Positions 29,636 to 39,500 of a stretch of DNA of 64,000 bases are shown here, piece by piece. The notes under the pieces were generated by a model. It was given only the letters and a program-made list of their open reading frames with translations, did no database searches and was not told the DNA's origin. A program made the position numbers and the translations under genes. The first letter of the stretch is position 1. Each line of letters begins with the position of its first letter. This DNA comes from Natronobiforma cellulositropha (lineage in GTDB: Archaea; Halobacteriota; Halobacteria; Halobacteriales; Natrialbaceae), in the NCBI RefSeq assembly GCF_025629245.1, contig NZ_JANZXN010000032.1:92305-156304 (forward strand), in the 5' to 3' direction.

Positions 29636-29810
29636 GACGACGGCCAACGACCAAGTGGACGGCCGTCGACGCTCTCGACGTGCTCGCCCTCGAACCGCTC
29701 TCGCCGACTCGAGCCAGGTCTCCTCGTGGTCCCCGCAGCAGTCGCCCTCCGGCCCGGTACCGCCGGGTCGTCCGCCGACGGCCGCGGTGGCCGTGGACGC
29801 AACGCCAGCG

Positions 29811-30818
29811 ATGACGGCGAGACGGCTCTCGTTCGTCGCACCCGGGGAGGTCACCGTCGAGACCGGTCCGGCTCCCGACCCCGGCCGCGGTGAGCTCCTC
29901 GTCGAGACGGCCTACTCCGCGATCAGCTCCGGCACCGAGCGCCTCGTCTACCGCGGCGAGGCACCCGCGGACCTCGCGGCCGACGAGACCATCGACGCGC
30001 TCTCCGGCTCGCTCGAGTTCCCGCTCTCGTACGGCTACGCTGCGGCGGGAACCGTCGTCGCCGTCGGTGACGAGGTCCCAGAGGAGTGGCTCGAGCGTCG
30101 GGTCTTCGCGTACAACCCCCACGAGAGCCACTTCCTGGCGAGTCCCGACGACGTCCTCGAGATTCCACCCGACGTCTCGCTCCGCGAGGCGACGCTGCTC
30201 GCGACCGTCGAGACCGCGCTCACGTTCGTCCTCGACGGCGAACCGGTCATCGGCGAGCGCGTCGCCGTCTTCGGGCAGGGCGTCGTCGGACTCCTGACGA
30301 GTGCGTTGCTCGCCCGGTCGCCGCTCGAGGCGCTCGTCGCCGTCGAGGACCTCCCGCGCCGGCGCGACCTCGCCGCCGACCTGGGTGCCGACCGCGCACT
30401 CCCGCCGGCGGACGCGCCGGCGGCGTTTCGCGAGGCGACGGGCGAACGCGCCGACCTCGTCTACGAACTCTCCGGCTGTCCGTCGGCGCTCGACGACGCG
30501 GTCGAAACCGCCGGGTTCGGCGGCCGGGTGGTCGTCGGCTCCTGGTACGGCACCAACCCGGTCACGCTCGACCTCGGCGGGCGCTTTCACCGCGAGCGCA
30601 TTCGGCTCGTGAGCAGCCAGGTGAGCACCATCGCGCCACGACACCGGGGGCGGTTCTCGCGCGACCGTCGACACGACCTCGCCTGGACGTGGCTCTCACG
30701 GCTCACCCTCGAGGACCTGTTCACGCACGAACTCCCGCTCGAGGACGCACAGACGGCCTACCGAACGCTCGAGGAGCGCCCGAACGAGGCGGTGCAGGTG
30801 GTGTTCGACTACGGCTGA
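29811..30818 (+). CDS. Zinc-type alcohol dehydrogenase-like MDR oxidoreductase
   Basis: 335 residues from ATG 29811. Medium-chain dehydrogenase/reductase fold: N-terminal GroES-like domain (ISSGTERLVYRGEAP, then GYAAAGTVVAVGDEV), then the nucleotide-binding Rossmann motif VAVFGQGVVGLLTSALLA. The usual catalytic-zinc cysteine near the start and the structural-zinc cysteine cluster are not visible, so it may be a zinc-independent reductase. It is followed closely by PTPS-like, glycosyltransferase and methyltransferase genes, all in the same direction. Confidence 0.85.
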   Translation: MTARRLSFVAPGEVTVETGPAPDPGRGELLVETAYSAISSGTERLVYRGEAPADLAADETIDALSGSLEFPLSYGYAAAGTVVAVGDEVPEEWLERRVFAYNPHESHFLASPDDVLEIPPDVSLREATLLATVETALTFVLDGEPVIGERVAVFGQGVVGLLTSALLARSPLEALVAVEDLPRRRDLAADLGADRALPPADAPAAFREATGERADLVYELSGCPSALDDAVETAGFGGRVVVGSWYGTNPVTLDLGGRFHRERIRLVSSQVSTIAPRHRGRFSRDRRHDLAWTWLSRLTLEDLFTHELPLEDAQTAYRTLEERPNEAVQVVFDYG

Positions 30819-30930
30819 CGGCGCGGCCGACTCCGGCGTACGCGCTGTGAGTGTGTCGGCGGTCACCTGCGGTCTCAGCGCCTGCAGTCGAGAGTCGGGT
30901 ACTTACCCGCTGGCGGGTGTCGACACAGCT

Positions 30931-31308
30931 ATGTACTCGGTGTCGCTCTCGCGGTCGTTCACCGCGAGCCACGCCCTGACCGTTCCCGACCCGGGTCCCG
31001 AAGGCGACCTCCACGACCACCGTTACACCGTGGAGACGACGCTCTCCGGCCCGACGCTCGACGAGTACGGCTATCTCGTCGACATCGATCACCTCGCGGC
31101 CGCGCTCGACGAACTCGTCGACGCCCACCGGGGGCGCGTCCTCAACGACGACCCCGCCTTCGGGGACGAGAACCCGAGCGTCGAACACTTCGCCCGGATC
31201 TTCGGCGACCGACTGCTCGAGCGACTCGACCCGGTGCCCGCCACGTCGCTCCGGGTGTCGATGCGCGAAGACGACCTCGCCTGGGTCGCTCACGAGCGCG
31301 ACCTCTGA
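30931..31308 (+). CDS. 6-pyruvoyl-tetrahydropterin synthase / QueD family protein
   Basis: 125 residues from ATG 30931. T-fold enzyme of the PTPS/QueD family: zinc ligands H14 (FTASHAL), H28 and H30 (LHDHRY); NPSVEHFARIF (81-91) contains the conserved Glu that binds the pterin ring. The catalytic cysteine expected four residues before the first H of H-x-H is replaced by Glu (E24), as in the PTPS-III subgroup, so activity may differ from both PTPS and QueD. The next gene starts one base after its stop. Confidence 0.88.
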   Translation: MYSVSLSRSFTASHALTVPDPGPEGDLHDHRYTVETTLSGPTLDEYGYLVDIDHLAAALDELVDAHRGRVLNDDPAFGDENPSVEHFARIFGDRLLERLDPVPATSLRVSMREDDLAWVAHERDL

Positions 31309-31309
31309 C

Positions 31310-32491
31310 ATGGAGGCGTCGACGCCGAGCGGCCGCGCCGACGGACTCTCACTCGGCCTGGTCGTCCCCGGACCGCTCGAGACGCGCTCCGGCGGCTACC
31401 GTTACGACCGCCAGCTCGTCTCACAGCTCCGCGCCCGCGGCGACGCTGTCGAAGTGATCGACCTCTCGCGCTACGACGCCGGACCCGAGACCGCGTCCGC
31501 TGGTGAGACACTCCCGCGAGCGCTCGAGCACCGCCTGAACCGCCCGTTCGACGCCCTCGTCCAGGACGAACTGTGTGCGCCGACGCTGGGGTGGCTCAAT
31601 CCACACCTCGAGCGCCCGCACGCGCTCGTCGCGCTCGTCCACCACCTCCGGTCGGCGGCGGCCGCCGTCCCCGGAGGCGACCTCCTCGAGACCGAACGGC
31701 GCTACCTCGAGTCGGTCGACGCCACCGTCTGCGTCAGCGAGGCGACGCGCCGATGTGTCGAGGCGTACGTCTCGCGGCCGACGCTCGTCGCCCCACCGGG
31801 CGGTCGGGTCGGGTCGCGGGCGACGTCTCGAGCGGCCGTAGCCGCGCGGGCGACCGACGACCCGCTCCGACTCCTCTTCGTCGGGGCCCTCCTCCCCCGG
31901 AAAGGGGTGGTGACGCTCCTGGAGGGACTCCTCTCGCTCCGACGGCGGCTCGAGCCGGCGGCCGGCCGCCCCGGCCCGGTTCACCTCACTCTCGTCGGGG
32001 ACCACCGACGCGACCCCGCCTACGCGCGCCGCGTCCTCGACTCCATCGACGCGTTCGGACTCGAGGCGGACGTGACCGTCACCGGCGAGGTCTCGAGTGC
32101 GCGCCTCGTGTCGCTCCTCTCGCGTGCCCACGTCCTCGTCGCCCCCTCACGCTACGAGGGCTTCGGGATGGTCGCCCTCGAAGCGATGGAACACGGCGTC
32201 GTCCCGGTTGTAAGCGCCGCTGGCGGTGCGCGTGAGCTCGTCGACGATGGGGAAAACGGGCTGCTCGTCCCGCCGGCGGACCCAGACGCGATCAGCGAAC
32301 TCCTCGCGTGGCTCGCACGCGACCGGTCGCGACTCGCCCGACTCGGGGGTCGTGCGCTCGAGACCGCCGACGCCCACCCCGACTGGCCGGAGACTGCGGA
32401 CGACGTTCGGTCGTTTCTCCGTTCGCTCGAGGTGGCCGACACCGGCCAGACCCGCCGTGATCCGTCGCTCGAGGAGGGCGAGCACCGGTGA
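31310..32491 (+). CDS. Glycosyltransferase family 4
   Basis: 393 residues, cytoplasmic GT-B enzyme that transfers a sugar from a nucleotide donor. N-terminal GSGGYR-type acceptor loop (ETRSGGYRYDRQLVSQLRARG); C-terminal donor domain: LLFVGALLPRKGVVTLLEGL, then the EX7E motif in SRYEGFGMVALEAMEHGVVPVV, followed by GGARELVDDGENGLLVPP. Overlaps the methyltransferase start by 4 bases (GTGA). Operonic with the PTPS-like gene. Confidence 0.93.
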   Translation: MEASTPSGRADGLSLGLVVPGPLETRSGGYRYDRQLVSQLRARGDAVEVIDLSRYDAGPETASAGETLPRALEHRLNRPFDALVQDELCAPTLGWLNPHLERPHALVALVHHLRSAAAAVPGGDLLETERRYLESVDATVCVSEATRRCVEAYVSRPTLVAPPGGRVGSRATSRAAVAARATDDPLRLLFVGALLPRKGVVTLLEGLLSLRRRLEPAAGRPGPVHLTLVGDHRRDPAYARRVLDSIDAFGLEADVTVTGEVSSARLVSLLSRAHVLVAPSRYEGFGMVALEAMEHGVVPVVSAAGGARELVDDGENGLLVPPADPDAISELLAWLARDRSRLARLGGRALETADAHPDWPETADDVRSFLRSLEVADTGQTRRDPSLEEGEHR

Positions 32492-33417
32492 CTGGAGGAG
32501 TCTCTACGACGGCGTACCTGCTGGCGAAGCGGACCGTCGACGACCGGGCGCTCGACCGCCGGGTCCTCGAGCGCTTCGCGTCGGCGCTCGCCGACCGCCC
32601 AGACGGAGCGCCTGTTTCGATCCTCGAGGTCGGTGCCGGGCCGGGGACGATGGTCGCCCGCCTGGCCGCCCGTCGGTGTCTCCCGCCGTCGGTTTCCTAC
32701 CGGGCGATCGATCGCGACCCCGACTGTATCGCGCTCGCTCGCGAGCGGCTTCCGCGGTGGCTCTCGACGGCCGGATACCGCGTCGAGTGGCGGGGTGACG
32801 ACCTCCTCGTCGCCCGTGACGGGGAGCGAACGCTCGCGGTCACACTCGAGGTCGGGGACGCCTTCGCCGTCACCGACGAGGTAGATGCGGTCGTCTCTGG
32901 GGCGTTTCTCGACATCGTCGACCTCGCCTCGACGGTCGATCACTTCCGCGACGTGCTCGCCGACGGCGGCCTGGTCTACGCGCCGATCACGTTCGACGGC
33001 GAGACCGGGTTCGCCCCACGCGACCCACGCGACGAGCGCGTACTCACCGCCTACCACCGACACATGGACGCGGTCCGCGATGAACCGGGGAGCAGCCGTC
33101 GCGGCCGGGAGTTCCTCTTCGAGTGGCCCGCGGCCGGCGGGTCGGTGCTCGCCGCCGGCGGCGGGGACTGGATCGTCCGCCCGCTCGAGACCTATCCACC
33201 CGACGCGACGCCCGACGGGGCGCGCGGCTACCCCGCCGACGAGGCGCGCGTCCTCGAGTACCTCCTCGAGACGGTCGAGGGCGCGCTCGCGGACTACCCG
33301 CCGTCGGTCGTCGATCCGACTGTGTACGAGCGCTGGCTCGGCCGCCGTCGCGCCGAACTCGAGCGCGCCGAACTCGTCTTCGTCGCGCACAACCTCGACG
33401 TGCTGGCGCGCGTCTGA
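32488..33417 (+). CDS. SAM-dependent methyltransferase
   Basis: 309 residues with a GTG start inside the end of the glycosyltransferase gene. Class I Rossmann methyltransferase: motif I ILEVGAGPGTMVARLA (about 44-59), acidic residue after strand 2 in YRAIDRDPD, then LEVGDAF and VDAVVSGAFLDIVDLAS (motif IV region) and ADGGLVYAPITFDG. Substrate unknown; probably the product of, or acceptor for, the neighbouring glycosyltransferase. Confidence 0.85.
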   Translation: MTGGVSTTAYLLAKRTVDDRALDRRVLERFASALADRPDGAPVSILEVGAGPGTMVARLAARRCLPPSVSYRAIDRDPDCIALARERLPRWLSTAGYRVEWRGDDLLVARDGERTLAVTLEVGDAFAVTDEVDAVVSGAFLDIVDLASTVDHFRDVLADGGLVYAPITFDGETGFAPRDPRDERVLTAYHRHMDAVRDEPGSSRRGREFLFEWPAAGGSVLAAGGGDWIVRPLETYPPDATPDGARGYPADEARVLEYLLETVEGALADYPPSVVDPTVYERWLGRRRAELERAELVFVAHNLDVLARV

Positions 33418-33521
33418 GAGCGCGGTCGGCCCCGCGACGCTCCGAACGCTCGTGGGCCGGGTTCGCTGTGCGTGGAACGTGGCTGTGGGGTTATCCGGGT
33501 CGGCGTGGTAGAGCGGCCGAT

Positions 33522-34289
33522 ATGTGGCTCGTCGTCCTCCCGGCGGTCTTCGCGGTGTGTCTCGCCGCGGTTCACGTCGTCGTCGGCCGCCTGCAACTCG
33601 TCGAGACCGTCCCGCGAAGCGGCTGGCTCTCGTTCGCCGGCGGTGCGTCGGTCGCCTACGTCTTCGTCCACCTCCTGCCCGAAGTCGGCGTCGCAGCCCG
33701 GACGGCCACCGAGAGTCCGCTGCTCCCCATCGTCACCCTCGAGCGCCACGTCTACGTCGTCTCGCTCTGTGGCTTCGTCGCCTTCTACGGACTCGAGTGG
33801 TACGCGACGACCCGGCCGCCGGAAACGTCGGCTGGCCGCTCGAGTGTCGACGCAGCCTCCGGTGACGACGAGACCGTGGGGTCAGCAGCGATGCACTTCT
33901 GGATCCACATCGGTGTGTTCGCGGCGTACAACGCGCTCATCGGCTACCTGCTGGTCCACCAGGAAGAGCCAAGCGTCACCGGACTCTCGCTGTTCGCACT
34001 CGCCATGGGGCTGCACCTGTTCGTCAACGACTTCGGGCTGTACGACCACTACGGGGCGGCTTACGACGAGGTGGGGCGCTGGCTCCTCGCGGCCGTCGTG
34101 CTCGCCGGCACGGCGGTCGGATACGCGACGCACATCGACGACGCGCTGCTCTCGCTGCCGCTGGCGTTTCTCGCCGGTGCCGTCGTCCTCAACGTGATCA
34201 AAGAGGAGTTGCCCGAGGAACGCGAGAGTCGCTTCCCGGCGTTTCTCGCCGGAGCGGCCGGCTACACGGCCGTGTTACTGCTGCTGTAA
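33522..34289 (+). CDS. Seven-helix membrane protein, ZIP-like
   Basis: 255 residues from ATG 33522. About seven membrane helices with polar/His residues inside helices (VAYVFVHLLPEVG, MHFWIHIGVFAAYNALIGYL, LFALAMGLHLFVNDFGLYDHYG, VVLNVIKEELPEERES). The arrangement recalls ZIP transporters, where H-x-x-x-E pairs bind metal, but the canonical HN-x-x-EG is absent. Last gene of the block, convergent with L11. A metal transport role is tentative. Confidence 0.7.
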   Translation: MWLVVLPAVFAVCLAAVHVVVGRLQLVETVPRSGWLSFAGGASVAYVFVHLLPEVGVAARTATESPLLPIVTLERHVYVVSLCGFVAFYGLEWYATTRPPETSAGRSSVDAASGDDETVGSAAMHFWIHIGVFAAYNALIGYLLVHQEEPSVTGLSLFALAMGLHLFVNDFGLYDHYGAAYDEVGRWLLAAVVLAGTAVGYATHIDDALLSLPLAFLAGAVVLNVIKEELPEERESRFPAFLAGAAGYTAVLLLL

Positions 34290-34312
34290 AACGACGCGTT
34301 GGCGTGAGCCGA

Positions 34313-34801
34313 TTACGCCGCCGCTTCCTCGAGGAGGACGTCGTCGTACTCGCCGCCGTCGACCTGCTCTTTGAACTCGCGTGCGTCGACGCCCTCGATG
34401 GTGACGCCCATCGACGCGCAGGTGCCGACGACTTCCTTCGCCGCGTTCTTCGCGTCGTAGGCGAGGAGGTCGGGGAGTTTCTGCTCGGCGATCTTCTTGA
34501 CCTGCTCGATCGAGAGGTCGGCGACGAAGTCCTTCTGGGGCTCGCCAGAGCCGGTGTCGAAGCCCGCCTCGTCTTTGACGAGGGCGGCCGTCGGCGGCAC
34601 GCCGACTTCGATCTCGTAGGAGCCGTCGTCTTCGTACTCGACGGTGACGGGCACCTCGGTGCCGTCGAACGCTGCGGTCTGCTCGTTGATGTCGCTGACG
34701 ACCGCCTGTACGTCGACGGGCGTCGGTCCGAGCTCTGGACCGAGCGGTGGGCCAGGGTTGGCCTGTCCGCCCGGAACGAGCACTTCGATTGTTCCAGCCA
34801 T
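34313..34801 (-). CDS. rpl11: Ribosomal protein L11
   Basis: Binds the GTPase-associated region of 23S rRNA next to the L10-L12 stalk. 162 residues: MAGTIEVLVPGGQANPGPPLGPELGP opening, with the N-terminal domain that binds factors and the C-terminal rRNA-binding domain (GTCASMGVTIEG). Separated from L1-L10-L12 by the 6.4 kb block of unrelated genes on the other strand, with its own promoter. Confidence 0.97.
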   Translation of the reverse strand: MAGTIEVLVPGGQANPGPPLGPELGPTPVDVQAVVSDINEQTAAFDGTEVPVTVEYEDDGSYEIEVGVPPTAALVKDEAGFDTGSGEPQKDFVADLSIEQVKKIAEQKLPDLLAYDAKNAAKEVVGTCASMGVTIEGVDAREFKEQVDGGEYDDVLLEEAAA

Positions 34802-34823
34802 ACCTCACAGAACCCGCGGACGA

Positions 34824-34832
34824 GTTTTAAGG
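34824..34832 (-). promoter_or_regulatory. TATA-like box of rpl11
   Basis: On the minus strand CCTTAAAAC, 23-31 bases before the L11 ATG; fits a leaderless transcript, unlike L1 with its long leader. Confidence 0.5.
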
Positions 34833-34903
34833 ATTGTCTTTTCGGGGCCACGAAGTCGTGTGTGCGAGTGTCACGGGCGGCCGCCGCTCGAGTCCACGCC
34901 GGT

Positions 34904-35206
34904 TCACTCGAGTGCCTCCGCTCGCCACGTCGCGAACGACTCGAGCACGTGTGACTCCTCGAAGCGTTCGATACAGGGGACCTCGTAGGGGTGAATCTCC
35001 TCGACGCGCGCGACGAGGTCGTCGTAGGCGTCGTCGCTCGTCTTCACGAGGAGAATCTCCTCCTCGTCGTGGACGACCTCGCCGTCCCACCGGTAGCTCG
35101 AGCGGGTCTCGATGCGGTTGACGCAGGCGGCGAGGCGCTCCTCGAGCAGCGTCTCGACGACGTCCGTTGCGGCCGTCGGCGGGACCGTGATGAACACCGT
35201 TGGCAT
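34904..35206 (-). CDS. cutA: Divalent-cation tolerance protein CutA
   Basis: 100 residues, trimeric small protein. Landmarks: TVFITVPPTAATDVVETLLEE, RLAACVNRIETRSSYRWDGEV (typical CVN and Y-x-W), EEILLVKTSDD, and the near-invariant HPYEVPCIERF. Role in metal tolerance is debated. Next to L11 on the same strand. Confidence 0.95.
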   Translation of the reverse strand: MPTVFITVPPTAATDVVETLLEERLAACVNRIETRSSYRWDGEVVHDEEEILLVKTSDDAYDDLVARVEEIHPYEVPCIERFEESHVLESFATWRAEALE

Positions 35207-35283
35207 GCGCTCTCTAGTGCGGTCGTCCCAGAAAGCACTCCCGGTCTCTCCGCGTGCTCGTCACTCGGTCGCTGTCGTCCGTC

Positions 35284-35469
35284 TCAGTGGCCGTTGAGTG
35301 GGTTGAACGTCCCGTTGATGTCCCACTCGTGGATGCAGTGTGGATTACCCGCGAGTTTCTCGCCGTCTTCGGTTACGATCTGCCACGCACCTGCGTCCTC
35401 GTCCCACCGCTCGCGTCGGCCGCACTGCTCGCACTCTCGTGCGGTCGGTCTCTTCACTTGTACGCTCAT
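35284..35469 (-). CDS. HEWD-type small zinc-ribbon-like protein
   Basis: 61 residues. C13-x2-C16 and, further on, C45-x-H47 could bind one zinc; HEWD itself is at 47-50, from which the haloarchaeal family takes its name. Function unknown. Isolated, with its own promoter region (AT-rich GCTTTGAGTTC-like stretch upstream on the minus strand, about 35487-35500). Confidence 0.75.
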   Translation of the reverse strand: MSVQVKRPTARECEQCGRRERWDEDAGAWQIVTEDGEKLAGNPHCIHEWDINGTFNPLNGH

Positions 35470-35592
35470 TAGCAGAGGTATGTGAACTCAAAGCATATAA
35501 CCGTACCCATGTCCGCCATCCCTTGACACAGTTTTCTATTAACAATCGTTGCAATTATGGGGTTCGTAGAGTATTTCACAGATCGCCTACCG

Positions 35593-35610
35593 CGTCGAGC
35601 CTTCTCGACG
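35593..35610 (+). repeat. Stem-loop before the MOSC gene
   Basis: CGTCGAG-CCTT-CTCGACG, perfect 7-base arms, 71 bases before the MOSC start. In the 211-base divergent region 35470-35680 it is the only ordered element besides AT-rich promoter stretches (CTATTAACAATC). Confidence 0.35.
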
Positions 35611-35680
35611 TGAGACGTGTCGTAGTGGATGATCGATCGAGTTCACAACGATTTTCCCGACGTGTGTCCAACGGAGACCG

Positions 35681-36487
35681 ATGGCTGTGGCAACGCTCGA
35701 GCGAATCTGCTGTTACCCAGTAAAGTCACTCGATCCGATCTCAGTCGATGTGGCCGCGCTCACGACAGGTGGCGGTCTCGAGTGGGACCGACGCTACGCG
35801 ATGGTCGACGCCGACGGCGAGTACGTCAACGGCAAACGCGAGCGGCGCGTCCACCGCCTGCGCTCGCGGGTCACCCCATCCGAGGCGACGGTGACGCTCT
35901 GTGAACGGGGCAGTGACGACGGCCGGACGTTTCACCTCGAAGACGACCGTGAGACTCTCACAGCGTGGCTCACGGAGTTCTTCGGCTACGAGGTCCGTCT
36001 CCGCAGCGACGACGACGGCGGCTTCCCCGACGACACCGAGGCGGCGGGACCGACCGTCATCTCGCAGGCGACGCTCGAGCGCGTCGCCTCGTGGTACGAC
36101 GGCGTCGGCGCGCTCGAGATGCAGCGGCGGCTCCGGCCGAACCTCGTCGTCGGCGGCGTTGACGCCTTCTGGGAGGACCGCCTCTACGAGCGGCCCGGCC
36201 GGGTCGTCCCCTTCTCGGTCGGCGACGTGACGCTTCACGGCGTCAATCCGTGCCAACGGTGCGTCGTGCCGACGCGCGACCCGGACACTGGCGAGTCGAC
36301 GCCGGGATTCAGAGAGCGCTTCCTCGAGCGCCGACGGGCGACGCTCCCGGCGTGGGCGACCGACGCCTGGTTCGACCACTACTTTCGGCTGATGGTGAAC
36401 ACGCGCGTTCCCTCTCCCTCCGGCGGCGTCCTCGCCGTCGGGGACGAGGTCTCCGTCGGCACCTCACGGCGCGATCCCTGCGCGTGA
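35681..36487 (+). CDS. MOSC domain protein (mARC/YcbX-like)
   Basis: 268 residues. N-terminal MOSC beta-barrel domain (RICCYPVKSLDPISVDVAAL, GGGLEWDRRYAMVDADGEYVNG) and C-terminal MOSC catalytic domain with the conserved cysteine in NPCQRCVVPTRDPDTG that ligates molybdenum in mARC/YcbX proteins. Likely a molybdenum-cofactor sulfur-carrier or reductase of N-hydroxylated substrates. No ferredoxin domain is attached. Confidence 0.9.
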   Translation: MAVATLERICCYPVKSLDPISVDVAALTTGGGLEWDRRYAMVDADGEYVNGKRERRVHRLRSRVTPSEATVTLCERGSDDGRTFHLEDDRETLTAWLTEFFGYEVRLRSDDDGGFPDDTEAAGPTVISQATLERVASWYDGVGALEMQRRLRPNLVVGGVDAFWEDRLYERPGRVVPFSVGDVTLHGVNPCQRCVVPTRDPDTGESTPGFRERFLERRRATLPAWATDAWFDHYFRLMVNTRVPSPSGGVLAVGDEVSVGTSRRDPCA

Positions 36488-36584
36488 CCGTCCGCTCGAT
36501 ATTCTACGCGGCCCGACACCGCTAATTTTCACTTCTGGTATTCAGGGCCAAACCTCCAAGAGGATTCCCTGTATTCGCGGGTGC

Positions 36585-39500
36585 ATGGAATACGGTCTCG
36601 ACATCGGAACGGGGGCGCTTCGATCGGCCCGAGACGTACCCGACGGGCCCGCACTCGTCGCCGAACCGCCGGTCTGTCTCGCGGTTTCGGGGGGCGAACT
36701 CGCGGACGCAGCGCTCGGTGAGGACGCACTGACGGTCGACGTCGACGGCGAGACGTACCTCCTCGGGAGCGACGCCGTGGCCGTCGCCGAGGACGACGCC
36801 GATCTCGAGTCGCTGCTCGAGACGGGCGTCCTTCGCACCGACGGCCACGTCCTGGCCGCGCTCGAAGCCCTCTTCGCGCGTCTTCTCGCGGACGGCGGGG
36901 ACGAGACGTCCCTCTGTTATACGACCCCGGGGACGCTGATCGGCGACGACCGGCCGACGGACGCCCACCGGGAGACGCTCGAGCAGGCGTTCACCGCCCT
37001 CGAGTGCGACGCCACGCCGGTGAGCAAGGGCTACGCCGTCATCTACGACCAGCTAGCCGAGGACAACTTCACCGGTCTCGGCGTCTGCATCGAATCGCAG
37101 ACGACGAGCGTCTCGCTCGCCTACTACGGCGTTCCGGTCCTCGCCTTCTCGCTCGCGCGCGGCAGCGAGTGGATCGTCGAGCGGGCCGCCGCCGAGACGG
37201 GTCACGCCCGCTCGCAGGTCGCGTCGGCGCTCGAGGAGTTCGCCCTCGACCCCGAGACCGCCTCGGGCGGTCTCGACAGCGCGCTGGCACAGGCGCACGA
37301 CGACCTCGCCGAGGCGCTGGTCGACGCGATCATCGAGCAGGCCGACGAGACGGACCTCCAACAGAGCATCTCCGTCCCCGTCGCCGTCGCCGGTGACTGT
37401 GCGGTCGAGGGCATCGAGTTCCTCCTCGGTGGCCGCTTCGACGCGGCCGCCCTGCCCTTCTCCATCCGGGGTGTCAGACTCGCAGACGACCCCGCGGACG
37501 CGGCCGCCAGAGGGGCGCTCGCCGCCGCCCGCGACGACGTCGAGGCCTACGAAACCGTCACCTGGTCCGACGACGCGGCCGACGACGACCTGGACTCGCC
37601 GCTCGACGCCGACCTCTCGTTCGACGAGACGACGCTCGAGGAGCCGTCTCTCGAGTCGGCGGCCGGCACCGAAGACGCCGCTATCGACCGGCTGTTCGAT
37701 CGGCTGGCGACCCGCGACGAAGAGGTCGAATCGGTCGCCGACGAGGTCGAAGACCTCCTCGCGAACCTCGAGTACGTCGAGGCGACGGCCGCCTCGGTCG
37801 ACGACGTCGCGAGCATCGACGACCGCGTCGACGCGCTCGAGTCCGAGGTCGGGGCTCTCGACGGGTACATCGACGCGCTCTCGGAGGGGCTCGATGCGCT
37901 CGAGGAAGACCTCGCACCCGACCTCAGCGAGGCCGAAGCCAACATCGCAGCGCTCGAGGCAGACCTCGAGACCGTCGTTGGAGACGTCGACCACCTCGAG
38001 CGTGCCGACGCGGAGTTCGAGACGGACCTCGAGCGGCTGCAAGACCGGTTCGCCTCGCTCGGTGATCGGGTATCGATGCTCCAGGGCGACCTCGGTGAAC
38101 TCGCCGAGAAGAGTGCGACCGACGCGGACCTCGAGGCGGTTCGCGCAGACGTCGGCTCGACCGAGGCCGAGGTGATCGTCCTCACGGAGGTCGTCGAGTC
38201 GGTCGAAGCGGACCTCGAGAAACTCGAGGGGCGCCTCGAGGACCGGACCGAACACGTCGATGCGGCACTCGAGGAGGGCGAGACGCGACTCGAGGCGCTG
38301 GCGGACGACCGGGACGCTCTGCGAGACGACCTGGACGCTTTGCAGGACGACCGAGACGCGCTCGTGGACGACCACGGGTCGTTGCGAGACGATCACGACT
38401 CGCTGGAAGAGAGGTACGAGTCGTTACGAGACGACCACGACTCGCTCGCCACGGATGCGGCGTCGGCCGACACCGTCGAGACGCTCGAGGCGGACCTCGA
38501 GGAACTCGAAACGACGTTCGAAGCGCATACGGCCGCGTTCGAAGACCTCGAAGCGACTGCCGCGACGACCGACGCGGTCGCGTCCGAGGTGGAGACACTC
38601 GAGGAGACGCTCACGGATCTCGAGCAACGGCTGGAAACGGCCGCCGCCGAGACGGCGGTCGCCGACCTCGAGACGGACCTCGAGGCGGTCGACGACGCGC
38701 TCGAGAGCGCTCGAGACGATCTGGAAACTCTCGAAGCGGAGCTCGGGACGGTCTCTGAGACGGCTTCGGACGCCACCGACGCCGCGGCGGCGGTCGACGG
38801 GCGGGTCGACGCGCTGGAGTCGACGGTCGCCGATTCGGCCGCCCTCGACGAACTCACCGGTCGAACGGAGGCACTCGAGGGCGACCTCGAGACCGTAGAA
38901 GAGACGCTCGCAGCGGACCTCGAGACGGTCCGCTCGGAGACCGACGCGCTCGCTGACTCGGTGGCGGACGTCGAAGAGCGCCTCGAGTCGACCACGGGAC
39001 GACTCGACGACGCGGCGGCGCTCGAGGAGTCGGTGACGGACGCGATCGACCGCCTCGAGTCGGCCGAGGCGACGCTCGAAGCGGTCGACGACCGGGTCGA
39101 TGCGATCGACGAGCGTCTCGAGTCGAGCGGCTCCGAGGGGACGGCGTCGGTCGACGAGGACGCACTCGCGGACCTGACGGACGACCTCGACGACGCGACC
39201 ACCTCCATCTCGGCGGTCGAGTCCCAGCTCGGGACCCTCGAGTCGACCGTCGACGCGCTCACGGCGGACGAGAGCACGGATCGCATCGCCAACCTCGAGA
39301 CCGAACTCGAGGGACTGGCGACGGAGGTCACGGACCTGCAGGACGCTCTCGAGGGAACATCCGACGACTCGGGGGCGCTCGCGGAGGTAGACGAGACCGT
39401 CTCGTCGCTCGAGATACGCCTCGACGACCTCGAGACCGAACTCGAAGCGGGAGTGGACGCGGACACCGGTGACGCCGTCGAAGCACTCGAAGCGGACCTC

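Noticed and set aside
35557..35613. 18-codon frame in the HEWD-MOSC intergenic region
   Set aside because: Short, no ribosome site, no overlap with a gene; nothing beyond chance.
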